From positions 62,001-126,000 of the forward strand of contig JBJOKE010000003.1 of the NCBI GenBank assembly GCA_046046245.1: a stretch of 64,000 nucleotides of DNA, read 5' to 3'. Positions 56,463 through 64,000 of this stretch are shown in pieces. Below the pieces are notes generated by a model. It worked only from the letters and a program-made list of their open reading frames with translations. It was not told where the DNA came from and ran no database searches. The DNA comes from UBA4615 sp046046245 (GTDB lineage Bacteria; Pseudomonadota; Gammaproteobacteria; Burkholderiales; Burkholderiaceae_E). A program made the position numbers and the translations under genes. Each line of letters opens with the position of its first letter. The first letter of the stretch is position 1.

Positions 56463-58573
56463 GCGCCGCTCCGTTCCGCATCGGCGTCGACATCGGCGGC
56501 ACCTTCACCGACCTGGTGATGGTCGACACGCGCACGGGCCGCCTCTTCAACGAGAAGGTGCTGACCACGCCGCACGACCCCTCGCAGGGCGTGCTCTCGG
56601 GCGTGCGGCTGATCATGGCGAACAACGGCGTCGCCGCGCGCGAGGTCGAGCACGTGATCCACGGCACCACGCTGGTGGCCAACGCGCTGATCGAGCGCAA
56701 GGGCGTGCGCACGGCGCTCGTCACCACCGAGGGCTTCCGCGACGTGCTGCAGATCGGCCGCGAGTGGCGCTACGACATCTACGACCTGTTCATGCAGCCG
56801 GTCGAGCCGCTGGTGCCGCGCCACCTGCGCTTCGAGGTCCGCGAGCGGATCGGGCACGACGGCTCGGTGGTGGTGCCGCTCGACGCCGCGGGCCTGGAGG
56901 CGGTCGCGCGCCGCATCGGCGAGTCGGGCGTGGAAGCCGTGGCGGTGAGCTTCCTGCACGCGTTCCGGGAGCCGGCCCACGAGGTGCGCGCGAAGGCGGT
57001 GCTCGAGTCGCTGCTGCCGGGCGTGGCGGTCTGCACCTCGAGCGACACGATGCCCGAGATCGGCGAATACGAGCGCACCGCGACCACGGTCTGCAACGCC
57101 TACGTGCAGCCGCTCTTCCGACGCTACATCACCGCGCTGATGGACGGGCTGCGCGCGCTCGGCATCGGGCGCGACCTCTACCTGATGCAGTCCGACGGCG
57201 GCACCGTCCACTACCGGACCGCGATCGAGTGCCCGATCCGGCTGGTGCAGTCCGGCCCGGCCGGCGGCGTGCAGGCCACCTCGCTGATCGGCCGGCTGGC
57301 CGGCGAGCCGGACCTGATGTGCTTCGACATGGGCGGCACCACCGCGAAGGCCTGCCTGATCGAGGGCGGGGAGCCTGCGCTGTCGGGCGACTTCGAGGTG
57401 GCGCGGCTGTCGCGCTTCCGCAAGGGCAGCGGCATCCCGCTGAAGGTGCCCTCGGTCGACATGATCGAGATCGGCTCGGGCGGCGGCAGCATCGCGCGGG
57501 TCGACCGCATGGGCCTGATCCGCGTGGGCCCGGACAGCTCGAGCGCGGTGCCCGGCCCGGCCTGCTACGGCCAGGGCGGCGAGGACCCGACGGTGACCGA
57601 CGCCGACCTGCTGCTCGGCTTCCTCGACGCCGGCTCCTTCCTCGGCGGCGACATGCGGCTCGATGCGGCCGCCGCCGCGGCGGCGATCGAGGCGCGGCTC
57701 GCGCGGCCGCTCGGCCTCACGGTGCTCGAGGCCGCGGTGGGCATCCGCGAGACGGTCGACGAGCAGATGGCGCAGGCCGCCGGCATCCACGCGCTGGAGA
57801 AGGGCCGCAAGGCGGCCGACTACGCGATGGTGCCGATCGGCGGCGCCGGTCCGGTCCACGCCTGCCACGTGGCGATGAAGGTCGGCATGTCGCGCGTGGT
57901 CGTGCCCGCGGGCGCGGGCGTGGCCTCGGCCTTCGGCTTCCTCGCCTCGCCGCTCGCGTTCCGCTACGTGCGCTCGGCGGTGTCGGCGGTCGCGGAGCTG
58001 GATCCGGCCGAGGTCGCCGCGTCGATCGACGCGATCCGCCGTCGCGGCGTCGCGCTGCTGGTCGCCTCCGGCGCCGCCGAGGCCGAGTGCGGCGTGCGCG
58101 TGTCGGCCGCGATGCGCTACGTGGGCCAGGGCTTCGAGGTCGACGTGCCCGACGTCGACTGGATGCGGGCCGAGGGTCTGCACGCGCGGCTGGCCGAGGG
58201 CTTCGAGCGCTGCTACCGCGCGCTCTACGGCCGGATCGAGCGCGACACGCCGGCCGAGGTCGTCTCGTGGCGCGTGGTGGTCTCGGGTCCGGCGCCTGCG
58301 CTCGAGCCGAGCGTGGCCGCCGCGGGCGCTGACGACGCGCGTGTCGCGCACAAGGGCACGCGACCGGTCTGGGCCCTGGGCCCGGGCGGCTTCGTCGACA
58401 CGCCGGTCTACGACCGCTACCGGCTCGCGCCGGGCATGGCCTTCGACGGCCCGGCCATCGTCGAGGAACGCGAGTCCACCGTCGTGGTGCCGCAGGGCGC
58501 GCACGCCACGGTCGACGCGCGCGGCAACCTGGTGATCGACCTGCCCGTCTCCGAGGAGGGCTCCCCCGCATGA
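56459..58573 (+). CDS. Hydantoinase A / 5-oxoprolinase A-type subunit
   Basis: A 704-residue HyuA-family protein. The N-terminal ATP-binding block FRIGVDIGGTFTDLV starts at residue 6 and GTTLVANALIERKG, DMGGTTAKACLIEGG and SGGGSIARVD follow, all part of an actin-like ATPase core. Start is TTG at 56459, since conserved sequence begins six residues later and no ATG is available. With HyuB it would hydrolyse a cyclic imide or lactam coupled to ATP. The next gene, an aldehyde dehydrogenase, begins in an ATGA overlap. Acetone carboxylase and acetophenone carboxylase subunits are relatives, so carboxylation of a ketone is an alternative. Confidence 0.92.
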   Translation: MSAAPFRIGVDIGGTFTDLVMVDTRTGRLFNEKVLTTPHDPSQGVLSGVRLIMANNGVAAREVEHVIHGTTLVANALIERKGVRTALVTTEGFRDVLQIGREWRYDIYDLFMQPVEPLVPRHLRFEVRERIGHDGSVVVPLDAAGLEAVARRIGESGVEAVAVSFLHAFREPAHEVRAKAVLESLLPGVAVCTSSDTMPEIGEYERTATTVCNAYVQPLFRRYITALMDGLRALGIGRDLYLMQSDGGTVHYRTAIECPIRLVQSGPAGGVQATSLIGRLAGEPDLMCFDMGGTTAKACLIEGGEPALSGDFEVARLSRFRKGSGIPLKVPSVDMIEIGSGGGSIARVDRMGLIRVGPDSSSAVPGPACYGQGGEDPTVTDADLLLGFLDAGSFLGGDMRLDAAAAAAAIEARLARPLGLTVLEAAVGIRETVDEQMAQAAGIHALEKGRKAADYAMVPIGGAGPVHACHVAMKVGMSRVVVPAGAGVASAFGFLASPLAFRYVRSAVSAVAELDPAEVAASIDAIRRRGVALLVASGAAEAECGVRVSAAMRYVGQGFEVDVPDVDWMRAEGLHARLAEGFERCYRALYGRIERDTPAEVVSWRVVVSGPAPALEPSVAAAGADDARVAHKGTRPVWALGPGGFVDTPVYDRYRLAPGMAFDGPAIVEERESTVVVPQGAHATVDARGNLVIDLPVSEEGSPA

Positions 58574-60048
58574 AGCGCTATCCGATGTGGATCGACGGCG
58601 CCTGGACCGAGCCGCAAGGCGGCGAGTGGTTCGAGTCGGTCGATCCGTACCGCGGCACCCCGTGGGCCGAGGTCGCCCGCGCACGCGCGGCCGACGTGGA
58701 CCGCGCGGTCCGCGCCGCGGACCGCGCGATGCGCGAAGGCCCGTGGTCGAGGCTGACCGCCACGCAGCGCGGCCACGCGCTGCGCGCGCTCGGCGACCGC
58801 GTCGCGCAGCACGCGCAGCGGCTCGCCGAGGTCGAGGTCCGCGACAACGGCAAGCTGATCGCCGAGATGGCGAACCAGTGCCGCTACCTGACCGAGTGGT
58901 TCCACTACTACGGCGGGCTCGCCGACAAGATCGAGGGCACGGTGCCGCCGATCGACAAGCCCGACGTGCTGAACTTCACGCGGCCCGAGCCGATCGGCGT
59001 GGTCGCCTGCATCACGCCGTGGAACTCGCCGCTGCTGCTGATGGCCTGGAAGGTGGCGCCCGCGCTCGCCGCGGGCAACGCGGTGGTGATCAAGCCCTCG
59101 GAGCACGCGTCGGCCTCCACGCTGGAGTTCGCGGCGCTCGCGCACGAGGCCGGGATCCCGCCCGGGGTGATCAACGTGGTGACCGGCTTCGGCCACGAGG
59201 CCGGCGACGCGCTGGTCACGCATCCGCGGGTCCGCAAGGTGGCCTTCACCGGCGGCGAGGCCGGCGGACGCGCGGTCAACGTCGCGGCCGCGGCCGACTT
59301 CAAGCACGTGACGCTGGAGCTGGGCGGCAAGTCCGCGCACATCGTCTTCGACGACGCGAAGCTCGACGACGCCGTCTCGGGCGCGATCTCGGGCATCTTC
59401 GCGGCGAGCGGCCAGACCTGCATCGCGGGCTCCCGGCTGCTGCTGCACGACTCGATCCACGACACCTTCGTCGGGAAGCTGCTGGCGCTGGCCGGCACCG
59501 CGCGGATCGGCGACCCGATGTCGCCCGACACCCAGGTCGGCCCGATCACCACCGACGCGCAGTACCGCAAGGTGCTCGACTACATCGGCATCGCGAAGGC
59601 CGAGGGCGCGCGCTGCGTGCTGGGCGGCGGCCCCGCCGAGCCGCCCGCGGGCGCGGCCGGCCGCTTCGTGCAGCCGACGGTCTTCGTCGACGTGAGCCCC
59701 TCGATGCGGATCGCGCAGGAGGAGGTCTTCGGGCCGGTGCTGTCGGTGATCCGGTTCCGCGACGACGACGAGGCGGTGGCGATCGCCAACGGCACGCGAT
59801 TCGGGCTGGCCGCGGGCCTGTGGACCGAGAGCCTGCGCCGCGCGGTCGCGATGTCGAAGCGGCTCGAGGCGGGCACGGTCTGGGTCAACACCTACCGGTC
59901 GACCAGCTACACCACGCCCTTCGGCGGCTACAAGGCCTCGGGCCTGGGCCGCGAGAACGGGCTGGACGCGATCCGCGAGTACCTGCAGACGAAGAGCGTC
60001 TGGTTCCACACCGGCGGTTCGCCGGCCAACCCCTACATCCGCCGATGA
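58570..60048 (+). CDS. NAD(P)-dependent aldehyde dehydrogenase
   Basis: A 492-residue aldehyde dehydrogenase. The catalytic glutamate E250 lies in LELGGKSAH and the nucleophilic cysteine C284 in GQTCIAGSR; the cofactor-binding blocks ITPWNSPLLLMAWK and FTGGEAGGR are present. FTGGEAGG replaces the common FTGSxxxG, a small variation next to the nicotinamide site. It oxidises an aldehyde to an acid in the cytoplasm. Its position between hydantoinase subunits and a thiamine-diphosphate enzyme suggests that the decarboxylase product may be its substrate. Both ends overlap neighbours by four bases. Confidence 0.94.
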   Translation: MKRYPMWIDGAWTEPQGGEWFESVDPYRGTPWAEVARARAADVDRAVRAADRAMREGPWSRLTATQRGHALRALGDRVAQHAQRLAEVEVRDNGKLIAEMANQCRYLTEWFHYYGGLADKIEGTVPPIDKPDVLNFTRPEPIGVVACITPWNSPLLLMAWKVAPALAAGNAVVIKPSEHASASTLEFAALAHEAGIPPGVINVVTGFGHEAGDALVTHPRVRKVAFTGGEAGGRAVNVAAAADFKHVTLELGGKSAHIVFDDAKLDDAVSGAISGIFAASGQTCIAGSRLLLHDSIHDTFVGKLLALAGTARIGDPMSPDTQVGPITTDAQYRKVLDYIGIAKAEGARCVLGGGPAEPPAGAAGRFVQPTVFVDVSPSMRIAQEEVFGPVLSVIRFRDDDEAVAIANGTRFGLAAGLWTESLRRAVAMSKRLEAGTVWVNTYRSTSYTTPFGGYKASGLGRENGLDAIREYLQTKSVWFHTGGSPANPYIRR

Positions 60049-61661
60049 GCATCCCTCCCACCGTCGCGGGCGCCCTCGCGCAGGCGCTCGCCGAATCCGG
60101 CGTGCGGCGCATCTACGGCCTGCCGGGCGGCGGCTCGTCGCTCGACGTGATCGAGGCGGCGGCCGCGCACGGCATCGACTTCGTGCTGACGCGCACCGAG
60201 AACGCCGCGGTGATGATGGCCGGCGCGATGGCCGAGGTCACCGGCGTGCCGGGCGTGGCGCTGACCACCAAGGGACCGGGGCTGGCGAACGCGGCCAACG
60301 GCACGGCCTATGCGTCGCTCGACCGCGCGCCGGTGCTCGTGGTCACCGACGGCTTCACCGACGCGCAGCGCGGCTACATCACCCACCAGGTCTTCGACCA
60401 GGCCGCGATGCTCGCGCCGGTGGTGAAGGGGCACACGCGGCTGGCGGGTGCCGACGCGGGCCGCGAGATCCGCGACGCGCTGGCGCTCGCGACCGCGCTG
60501 CCGCAGGGGCCGGTGCACGTGGAGCTGACCGGCGAGGTGGCTCGTCGCGCGGTGCCGGGCGGGCTGCCGCCGGCCGCGCGTGCCGAGCCCGTCGCGCTCG
60601 ACGCCGGCGCGCTCGCGGCCGCACGCGCGATGCTCGACGGCGCGAAGCGGCCGGTGGTGATCGTCGGCATGGAGGCGCGCCGGCACGCCTACGCGGTGCG
60701 CCGCTTCGCGGCGGCGCTGGGCTGCCCGGTGCTGCCCACCTACAAGGCCAAGGGCGTGGTGCCCGATGCCGACCCGCGGGTGACCGGCGTGTTCACCGGC
60801 GGCGAGCAGGAGGCCGAATGTGTCGGGCAGGCCGACCTGATCGTGCTCGCCGGCCTCGACCCGGTGGAGCTGATCCTGCAGCCGTGGCGCTACCGGGTCC
60901 CGGTGCTGGAGCTGTCGGCGGTCCGCTATCCGGTCCACTACGTGACGCCGGAGATCTCGGTCCACGGGCCGCTGGAGGCGGCGCTCGACGCGCTCGCGCC
61001 GCACGCGCCGGCGCCGGGCTGGGCACCGGCCACGATCGAGCGGCTGCGCGCCGGCGTGCTGCAGACGCTCGCCTACGGGCCGGTGGCCGAGGGCGTGGCG
61101 CCCGACCGCGCGGTGCTGCGCGCGGCGCGGGCCTGCGCGCGTCACGACGTCGCGCCGCGGGTCACCGTCGACGCGGGCGCGCACATGTTCTCGGCCACCG
61201 CGTTCTTCCCCTGCTTCGGCCCGGGCGACCTGCTGATCTCGAACGGCCTCGCGACGATGGCGTTCGCGCTGCCGGCGGCGATCGCCGCGGCGCTCGACGA
61301 CCCGTCGCGCCCGGCGCTGTGCATGACCGGCGACGGCGGGCTGCTGATGTGCCTGGGCGAGCTGGTCACCGCGGTCCAGCAGCGCGCGCGGATCGTCGTG
61401 ATGGTGTTCAACGACGGCGCGCTGTCGCTGATCGACGTGAAGCAGCAGAGCCGCACGCTGCCGCCGCGCGGCGTGCGCTGGCCGCGCACCGACTTCGCGA
61501 CCGCGATGCGCGGCTGCGGCGGGCTGGGGCTCGTGGCCCGCGACGAGGCCGAGCTCGACGCGGCGCTCGACGCGGCGCTGCGGGCCGACGGCCCGGCGCT
61601 GATCGACGTCCACGTGGACCCGGCGGGCTACGGCCGCCAGCTGAAGGCGATGCGCGGCTGA
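60045..61661 (+). CDS. Thiamine-diphosphate-dependent enzyme (acetolactate synthase/decarboxylase-like)
   Basis: A 538-residue three-domain thiamine-diphosphate enzyme. The N-terminal domain has the conserved glutamate E52 (TRTENAAVMMAGAMAE) that activates the cofactor; the C-terminal domain has the binding motif GDGGLLMCLGELV through to VFND near 430-455. The family includes acetolactate synthase, oxalyl-CoA and phenylpyruvate/benzoylformate decarboxylases and sulfoacetaldehyde acetyltransferase. Which one cannot be decided here. It is coupled by ATGA to the aldehyde dehydrogenase, which favours a 2-oxo acid decarboxylase whose aldehyde is then oxidised. The stop precedes the aminotransferase by 50 bases. 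Confidence 0.91.
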   Translation: MSIPPTVAGALAQALAESGVRRIYGLPGGGSSLDVIEAAAAHGIDFVLTRTENAAVMMAGAMAEVTGVPGVALTTKGPGLANAANGTAYASLDRAPVLVVTDGFTDAQRGYITHQVFDQAAMLAPVVKGHTRLAGADAGREIRDALALATALPQGPVHVELTGEVARRAVPGGLPPAARAEPVALDAGALAAARAMLDGAKRPVVIVGMEARRHAYAVRRFAAALGCPVLPTYKAKGVVPDADPRVTGVFTGGEQEAECVGQADLIVLAGLDPVELILQPWRYRVPVLELSAVRYPVHYVTPEISVHGPLEAALDALAPHAPAPGWAPATIERLRAGVLQTLAYGPVAEGVAPDRAVLRAARACARHDVAPRVTVDAGAHMFSATAFFPCFGPGDLLISNGLATMAFALPAAIAAALDDPSRPALCMTGDGGLLMCLGELVTAVQQRARIVVMVFNDGALSLIDVKQQSRTLPPRGVRWPRTDFATAMRGCGGLGLVARDEAELDAALDAALRADGPALIDVHVDPAGYGRQLKAMRG

Positions 61662-61711
61662 GCGGCCGGCGACGACGCCCCGAACCGAAGCGACGACAGG
61701 AGCCCCGCGCG

Positions 61712-62620
61712 ATGTGGCAACCCACCCGGATCATGGTCGACGGCGAGCTGATCCCGTTCGCCGACGCCGCCGTCCACCCGCTGTCGCTCGCGGTGGCCTA
61801 CGCGACGACGGTCTTCGAGGGCCTGCGCGCCTACCGCCACGCCGACGGCCGCTACACGGTCTTCCGGCTCGCCGAGCACGTGCGGCGCCTGCAGGTGGGC
61901 ATGAAGGTGATGCGCTTCGAGGGCACGCTCGAGACCGACTACCTCGCCGATCGCCTGTCCGCGCTGATCCGCGCGAACGCGCCCGACGACGACGTCTACG
62001 TGCGGCTGCTGGTCTACATCAAGGGCATCGGCCTGATGGCCACGCGCGGGCCGGTCGGCTGGACTGCGGCCGCGATGCCGCGCGACAAGCCGAAGTTCGC
62101 CGAGAAGGGCATGCAGCTCGGCGTGAGCTCGTGGAGCCGCCTGTCGGACAACGCGAGCCCGCCGCGGATCAAGGCCGCGGCCAACTACCACAGCGCGCGG
62201 CTGGTGCAGCTGCAGGCGCAGTCCGACGGCTACGACGGCGCGCTGATGCTGACGCCGACGGGCAAGGTCTCGGAGGCGCCGATCGCCTGCTTCTTCATGG
62301 TCCGCGACGGCGTTCTGATCACGCCGAGCCTGACCTCCAACATCCTGGAGAGCGTGACCCGCGACACGATCATCCGGCTGTACGAGGCGTCGACCGGCCG
62401 GCGCGTCGAGCAGCGCGAGGTCGACCGCAGCGAGCTCTACTTCGCCGACGAGGCCTTCGTCTGCGGCACCGGCCAGGAGATCGTCCCGGTGGTGGGCATC
62501 GATCGGCTGGCGGTGGGCGACGGCGTGCCCGGGCCGGTCACGCGGGCGCTGCAGCAGCAGTACTTCGACGTGGTCCGCGGCCGGGTGCCGGACGAGCACG
62601 GATGGCACACGCCGGTCTGA
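61712..62620 (+). CDS. Branched-chain-type aminotransferase (class IV)
   Basis: A 302-residue class IV pyridoxal-phosphate aminotransferase. The lysine for the cofactor is K154 (PRIKAAANYHSARL); other blocks are TTVFEGLRAYRH near the N-terminus and YDGALMLTPTGKVSEAP in the middle. It resembles IlvE, but as the last gene of a catabolic operon it may transaminate the amino acid that supplies the 2-oxo acid for the preceding thiamine enzyme, rather than serve valine and leucine synthesis. ACAGGAG lies eight bases before the start. A hairpin after the stop probably ends the operon. Confidence 0.92.
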   Translation: MWQPTRIMVDGELIPFADAAVHPLSLAVAYATTVFEGLRAYRHADGRYTVFRLAEHVRRLQVGMKVMRFEGTLETDYLADRLSALIRANAPDDDVYVRLLVYIKGIGLMATRGPVGWTAAAMPRDKPKFAEKGMQLGVSSWSRLSDNASPPRIKAAANYHSARLVQLQAQSDGYDGALMLTPTGKVSEAPIACFFMVRDGVLITPSLTSNILESVTRDTIIRLYEASTGRRVEQREVDRSELYFADEAFVCGTGQEIVPVVGIDRLAVGDGVPGPVTRALQQQYFDVVRGRVPDEHGWHTPV

Positions 62621-62695
62621 GCGTCCGTCGGCCGGGCGCGGGCGGGACGGGGGGCGGCCGCGCCGGCGTCGGCGCGGCGCTCGACCGCACCGGCA

Positions 62696-62718
62696 CCGGC
62701 GGCAACGGGTGCCGCCGG
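62696..62718. terminator. Hairpin between convergent aminotransferase and LysR genes
   Basis: CCGGCGGCA (62696-62704) pairs perfectly with TGCCGCCGG (62710-62718) around a five-base loop, in the gap between two convergent genes. A shared terminator is the simplest reading; there is no thymine run. Confidence 0.55.
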
Positions 62719-62726
62719 CCGCAGGC

Positions 62727-63635
62727 TCAGCGCTCGCGCAGCGCGGTCCCCGCCTCGACGAGGTGGCGGATCAGCTGTTCGGTGTAGGCGGGCAGCGTTC
62801 GCCGACGGGGCCGCACGAGGCTCATCTGCCGGCGCGCCCACGGGTCGGCGAGCTCCACGAGCCGCAGTCGCCGGTTCCCGTCGTAGCGTGTCGCGCAGGC
62901 GCGCGGCACCACCGCGATGCCCGCCCCCGCGATCACCATCTGGCAGACCGCGTCGAAGCTGCTGACCTGGATCCGCAGGTTCACGCGCTTGCCCTGCGAC
63001 TGCGCGATGCGATCGACGAAGGTCTGGATCGAGTTGAACTGGTTCAGGCCGACGAAGCTGAAGCCGTCCAGGACCTCCGAGAGCCGGGTCCGGTCGGGCA
63101 GCGCCGGGGCGGCGTCCTGCGACGCGATCAGCACCAGCTCGTCCGGATAGAGCGGCAGCACCTCGAGCTCGTCGGACTGCACGTGCGCGGCGATCACGCC
63201 GAGGTCCGCGACGCCCTTGACCACCGAGGCCATGACCTCCTCCGACGAGCACTCGGTGAGCTCGATGTCGATCGCCGCGTGCTCGCGCAGGAACGGCGAC
63301 AGCGCGTCGGCGAGGAAGGTGTTGGTGGCGGTGCTGTTGGCCATCAGCCGGATGCTGCCCTTGACGCCCTCGGCGTAGGGCAGCAGGTCGGCGTGCAGGC
63401 AGTCGAGCTGGCGGAAGACCGCGCGCGCGTGCTCGAGCACGATCTCGCCGGCGCGGGTGAGCTGCAGCCCCTTGGCCTGGCGGATCAGCAGCGGCGTGCG
63501 CAGCGCCTCCTCGAGCTGCTTGATCCGCATGCTCGCGGCCGACGGCGACAGGAAGCTCCGCTCGGCGGCCCGCGTCAGGTGCAGCGCTTCGCCGACGTTG
63601 AGGAACAGGCGCAGGTCGGTCAGGTCGTAGTGCAT
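62727..63635 (-). CDS. LysR-family transcriptional regulator
   Basis: A 302-residue LysR protein. The helix-turn-helix is near residues 4-62 (LRLFLNVGEALHLTRAAER, then SPSAASMRIKQLEEAL), with the effector domain beginning about residue 90 (GSIRLMANSTATNTFLADAL). Effector-domain blocks ELTECSSEEVMASVVKGVADLG and AGAGIAVVPR are typical. It is convergent to the hydantoinase operon rather than divergent, so whether it controls that operon is uncertain. Its own start lies 98 bases from the next minus-strand gene upstream. Confidence 0.93.
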   Translation of the reverse strand: MHYDLTDLRLFLNVGEALHLTRAAERSFLSPSAASMRIKQLEEALRTPLLIRQAKGLQLTRAGEIVLEHARAVFRQLDCLHADLLPYAEGVKGSIRLMANSTATNTFLADALSPFLREHAAIDIELTECSSEEVMASVVKGVADLGVIAAHVQSDELEVLPLYPDELVLIASQDAAPALPDRTRLSEVLDGFSFVGLNQFNSIQTFVDRIAQSQGKRVNLRIQVSSFDAVCQMVIAGAGIAVVPRACATRYDGNRRLRLVELADPWARRQMSLVRPRRRTLPAYTEQLIRHLVEAGTALRER

Positions 63636-63733
63636 CGCTCGCCGCGGGCCGTGCGGCGTGTCCGGAAGGCGCGCCGCGCGAAGGGAGGGCGATCATACCC
63701 CGCGACCCGGGCAGCCCCGGAGGCGGGCCGCCG

Positions 63734-63970
63734 CTACAGCACGAGCCCGTCCGCGCCCTCGGCCGCGCCGAGCGCCGGTGCCCAGATGATCACCAGCTGG
63801 TCCCGCGTCACCGTCAGCCCGACGCGCTGCGCCTCGGCCATCGCGGCGTCGAGCAACTCGGCATCGGCGAGCGACGCATGCTCGGGGCCGGTGAGGGTGA
63901 GCATCGCCGACCTCGAGTAGGCGACGACCCTGTAAGGATGTTGCGAAGCGGACGACACGGACTGCTCCAA
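63734..63970 (-). CDS. Small protein of unknown function
   Basis: A 78-residue protein, ATG at 63970, near the right edge of the window. It reads EQSVSSASQHPYRVVAYSRS and LADAELLDAAMAEAQRVGL, then TRDQLVIIWAPALG: a strand, a helix and a strand. I do not recognise a family. The upstream region is cut off by the window edge, so a longer N-terminal part cannot be excluded. It is on the same strand as the LysR gene. Confidence 0.5.
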   Translation of the reverse strand: MEQSVSSASQHPYRVVAYSRSAMLTLTGPEHASLADAELLDAAMAEAQRVGLTVTRDQLVIIWAPALGAAEGADGLVL

Positions 63971-64000
63971 TGGGCAGACCGCCCATTCGCCGACGATGAT

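Noticed and set aside
52538..58573. An uninterrupted 2,011-codon plus-strand frame.
   Set aside because: Its first part is Arg/Ala/Gly-rich and runs antisense to the aldolase, Bug and D-glutamate cyclase-like genes; only the part from 56459 (hydantoinase A) is real. Long open antisense frames are expected at this GC content.
1..64000. Prophage, integrative element or insertion sequence.
   Set aside because: I found no integrase, transposase, phage structural gene, tRNA target or flanking direct repeats; the accessory stretch from 14 to 42 kb shows no mobile-element boundary that I can see.

Overview
The window is very GC-rich DNA with almost no wasted space: short overlaps of the ATGA, GTGA and TTGA type, GTG and TTG starts, and long antisense open frames that are only compositional shadows. 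Six tripartite-tricarboxylate-type (Bug/TctC) periplasmic binding proteins, LysR and IclR regulators, CoA-linked catabolic operons and a Wadjet remnant of proteobacterial type point to a betaproteobacterium, most likely Burkholderiales. This is an inference from gene content; there is no rRNA or other phylogenetic marker here. I see no tRNA, rRNA, CRISPR array, transposase or insertion sequence.

Layout. 1-3.4 kb: a tightly coupled operon (acyl-CoA dehydrogenase end, MaoC hydratase, citrate-synthase-like protein, Bug protein, IclR regulator). 3.5-4.5 kb: a small operon behind an FNR-like box (host-attachment-like protein and an internally repeated protein). 4.6-7.6 kb, minus: a Rieske oxygenase operon (89-residue protein, oxygenase, Bug protein, Rieske ferredoxin). 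7.8-10.1 kb: a zinc-knuckle protein, then a cyclic-di-GMP-I riboswitch in front of a broken lipoprotein gene and a periplasmic protein. 10.1-14.3 kb, minus: phosphoenolpyruvate carboxylase and a plant-type phosphofructokinase. 14.5-18.7 kb: a Phd/ParE-type toxin-antitoxin pair with its operator, a VIT/von Willebrand A protein, a MerR-like gene without a normal start codon, and a membrane protein.

18.9-27.7 kb is the most striking stretch. It holds two convergent, tightly packed operons of nucleases and ATPases. One has a RecB-like nuclease fused to a superfamily 1 helicase, followed by a DUF3883 nuclease-like protein. The other has a DUF2075 ATPase with an N-terminal PD-(D/E)xK nuclease, a HIT hydrolase, an HNH nuclease and a further PD-(D/E)xK-like protein. 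I read it as a candidate genome-defence island of a type I cannot name. 28-32 kb: a LysR-controlled TauD dioxygenase, Bug protein and zinc deacylase operon. 32-34 kb: a scrap heap of a broken VapBC pair, an intact VapBC pair and the two ends of a lost Wadjet operon. 34-42.5 kb: a MASE1-EAL protein, DUF2252 and SOUL proteins, a phospholipase-D/superfamily 2 helicase/DUF3427 protein and a toxin-antitoxin pair with a broken toxin.

42.5-64 kb returns to catabolism. First comes a nitrogen-compound operon (cupin, Bug protein, 67-residue protein, amidase, nitrilase-type hydrolase) with a Bug gene just downstream. Next is an acyl-CoA dehydrogenase plus acyl-CoA synthetase pair. Last is a large divergent cluster: D-glutamate cyclase-like, Bug, aldolase and racemase-like genes on one side, and hydantoinase/oxoprolinase B and A, aldehyde dehydrogenase, thiamine-diphosphate enzyme and branched-chain-type aminotransferase on the other, followed by a LysR gene. 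Three of the divergent control regions share an AT-rich TCCGGA word about 55-63 bases before a catabolic start codon. Four genes or gene groups show the same kind of damage, with both ends kept and the middle lost; this may be real decay or an assembly fault.
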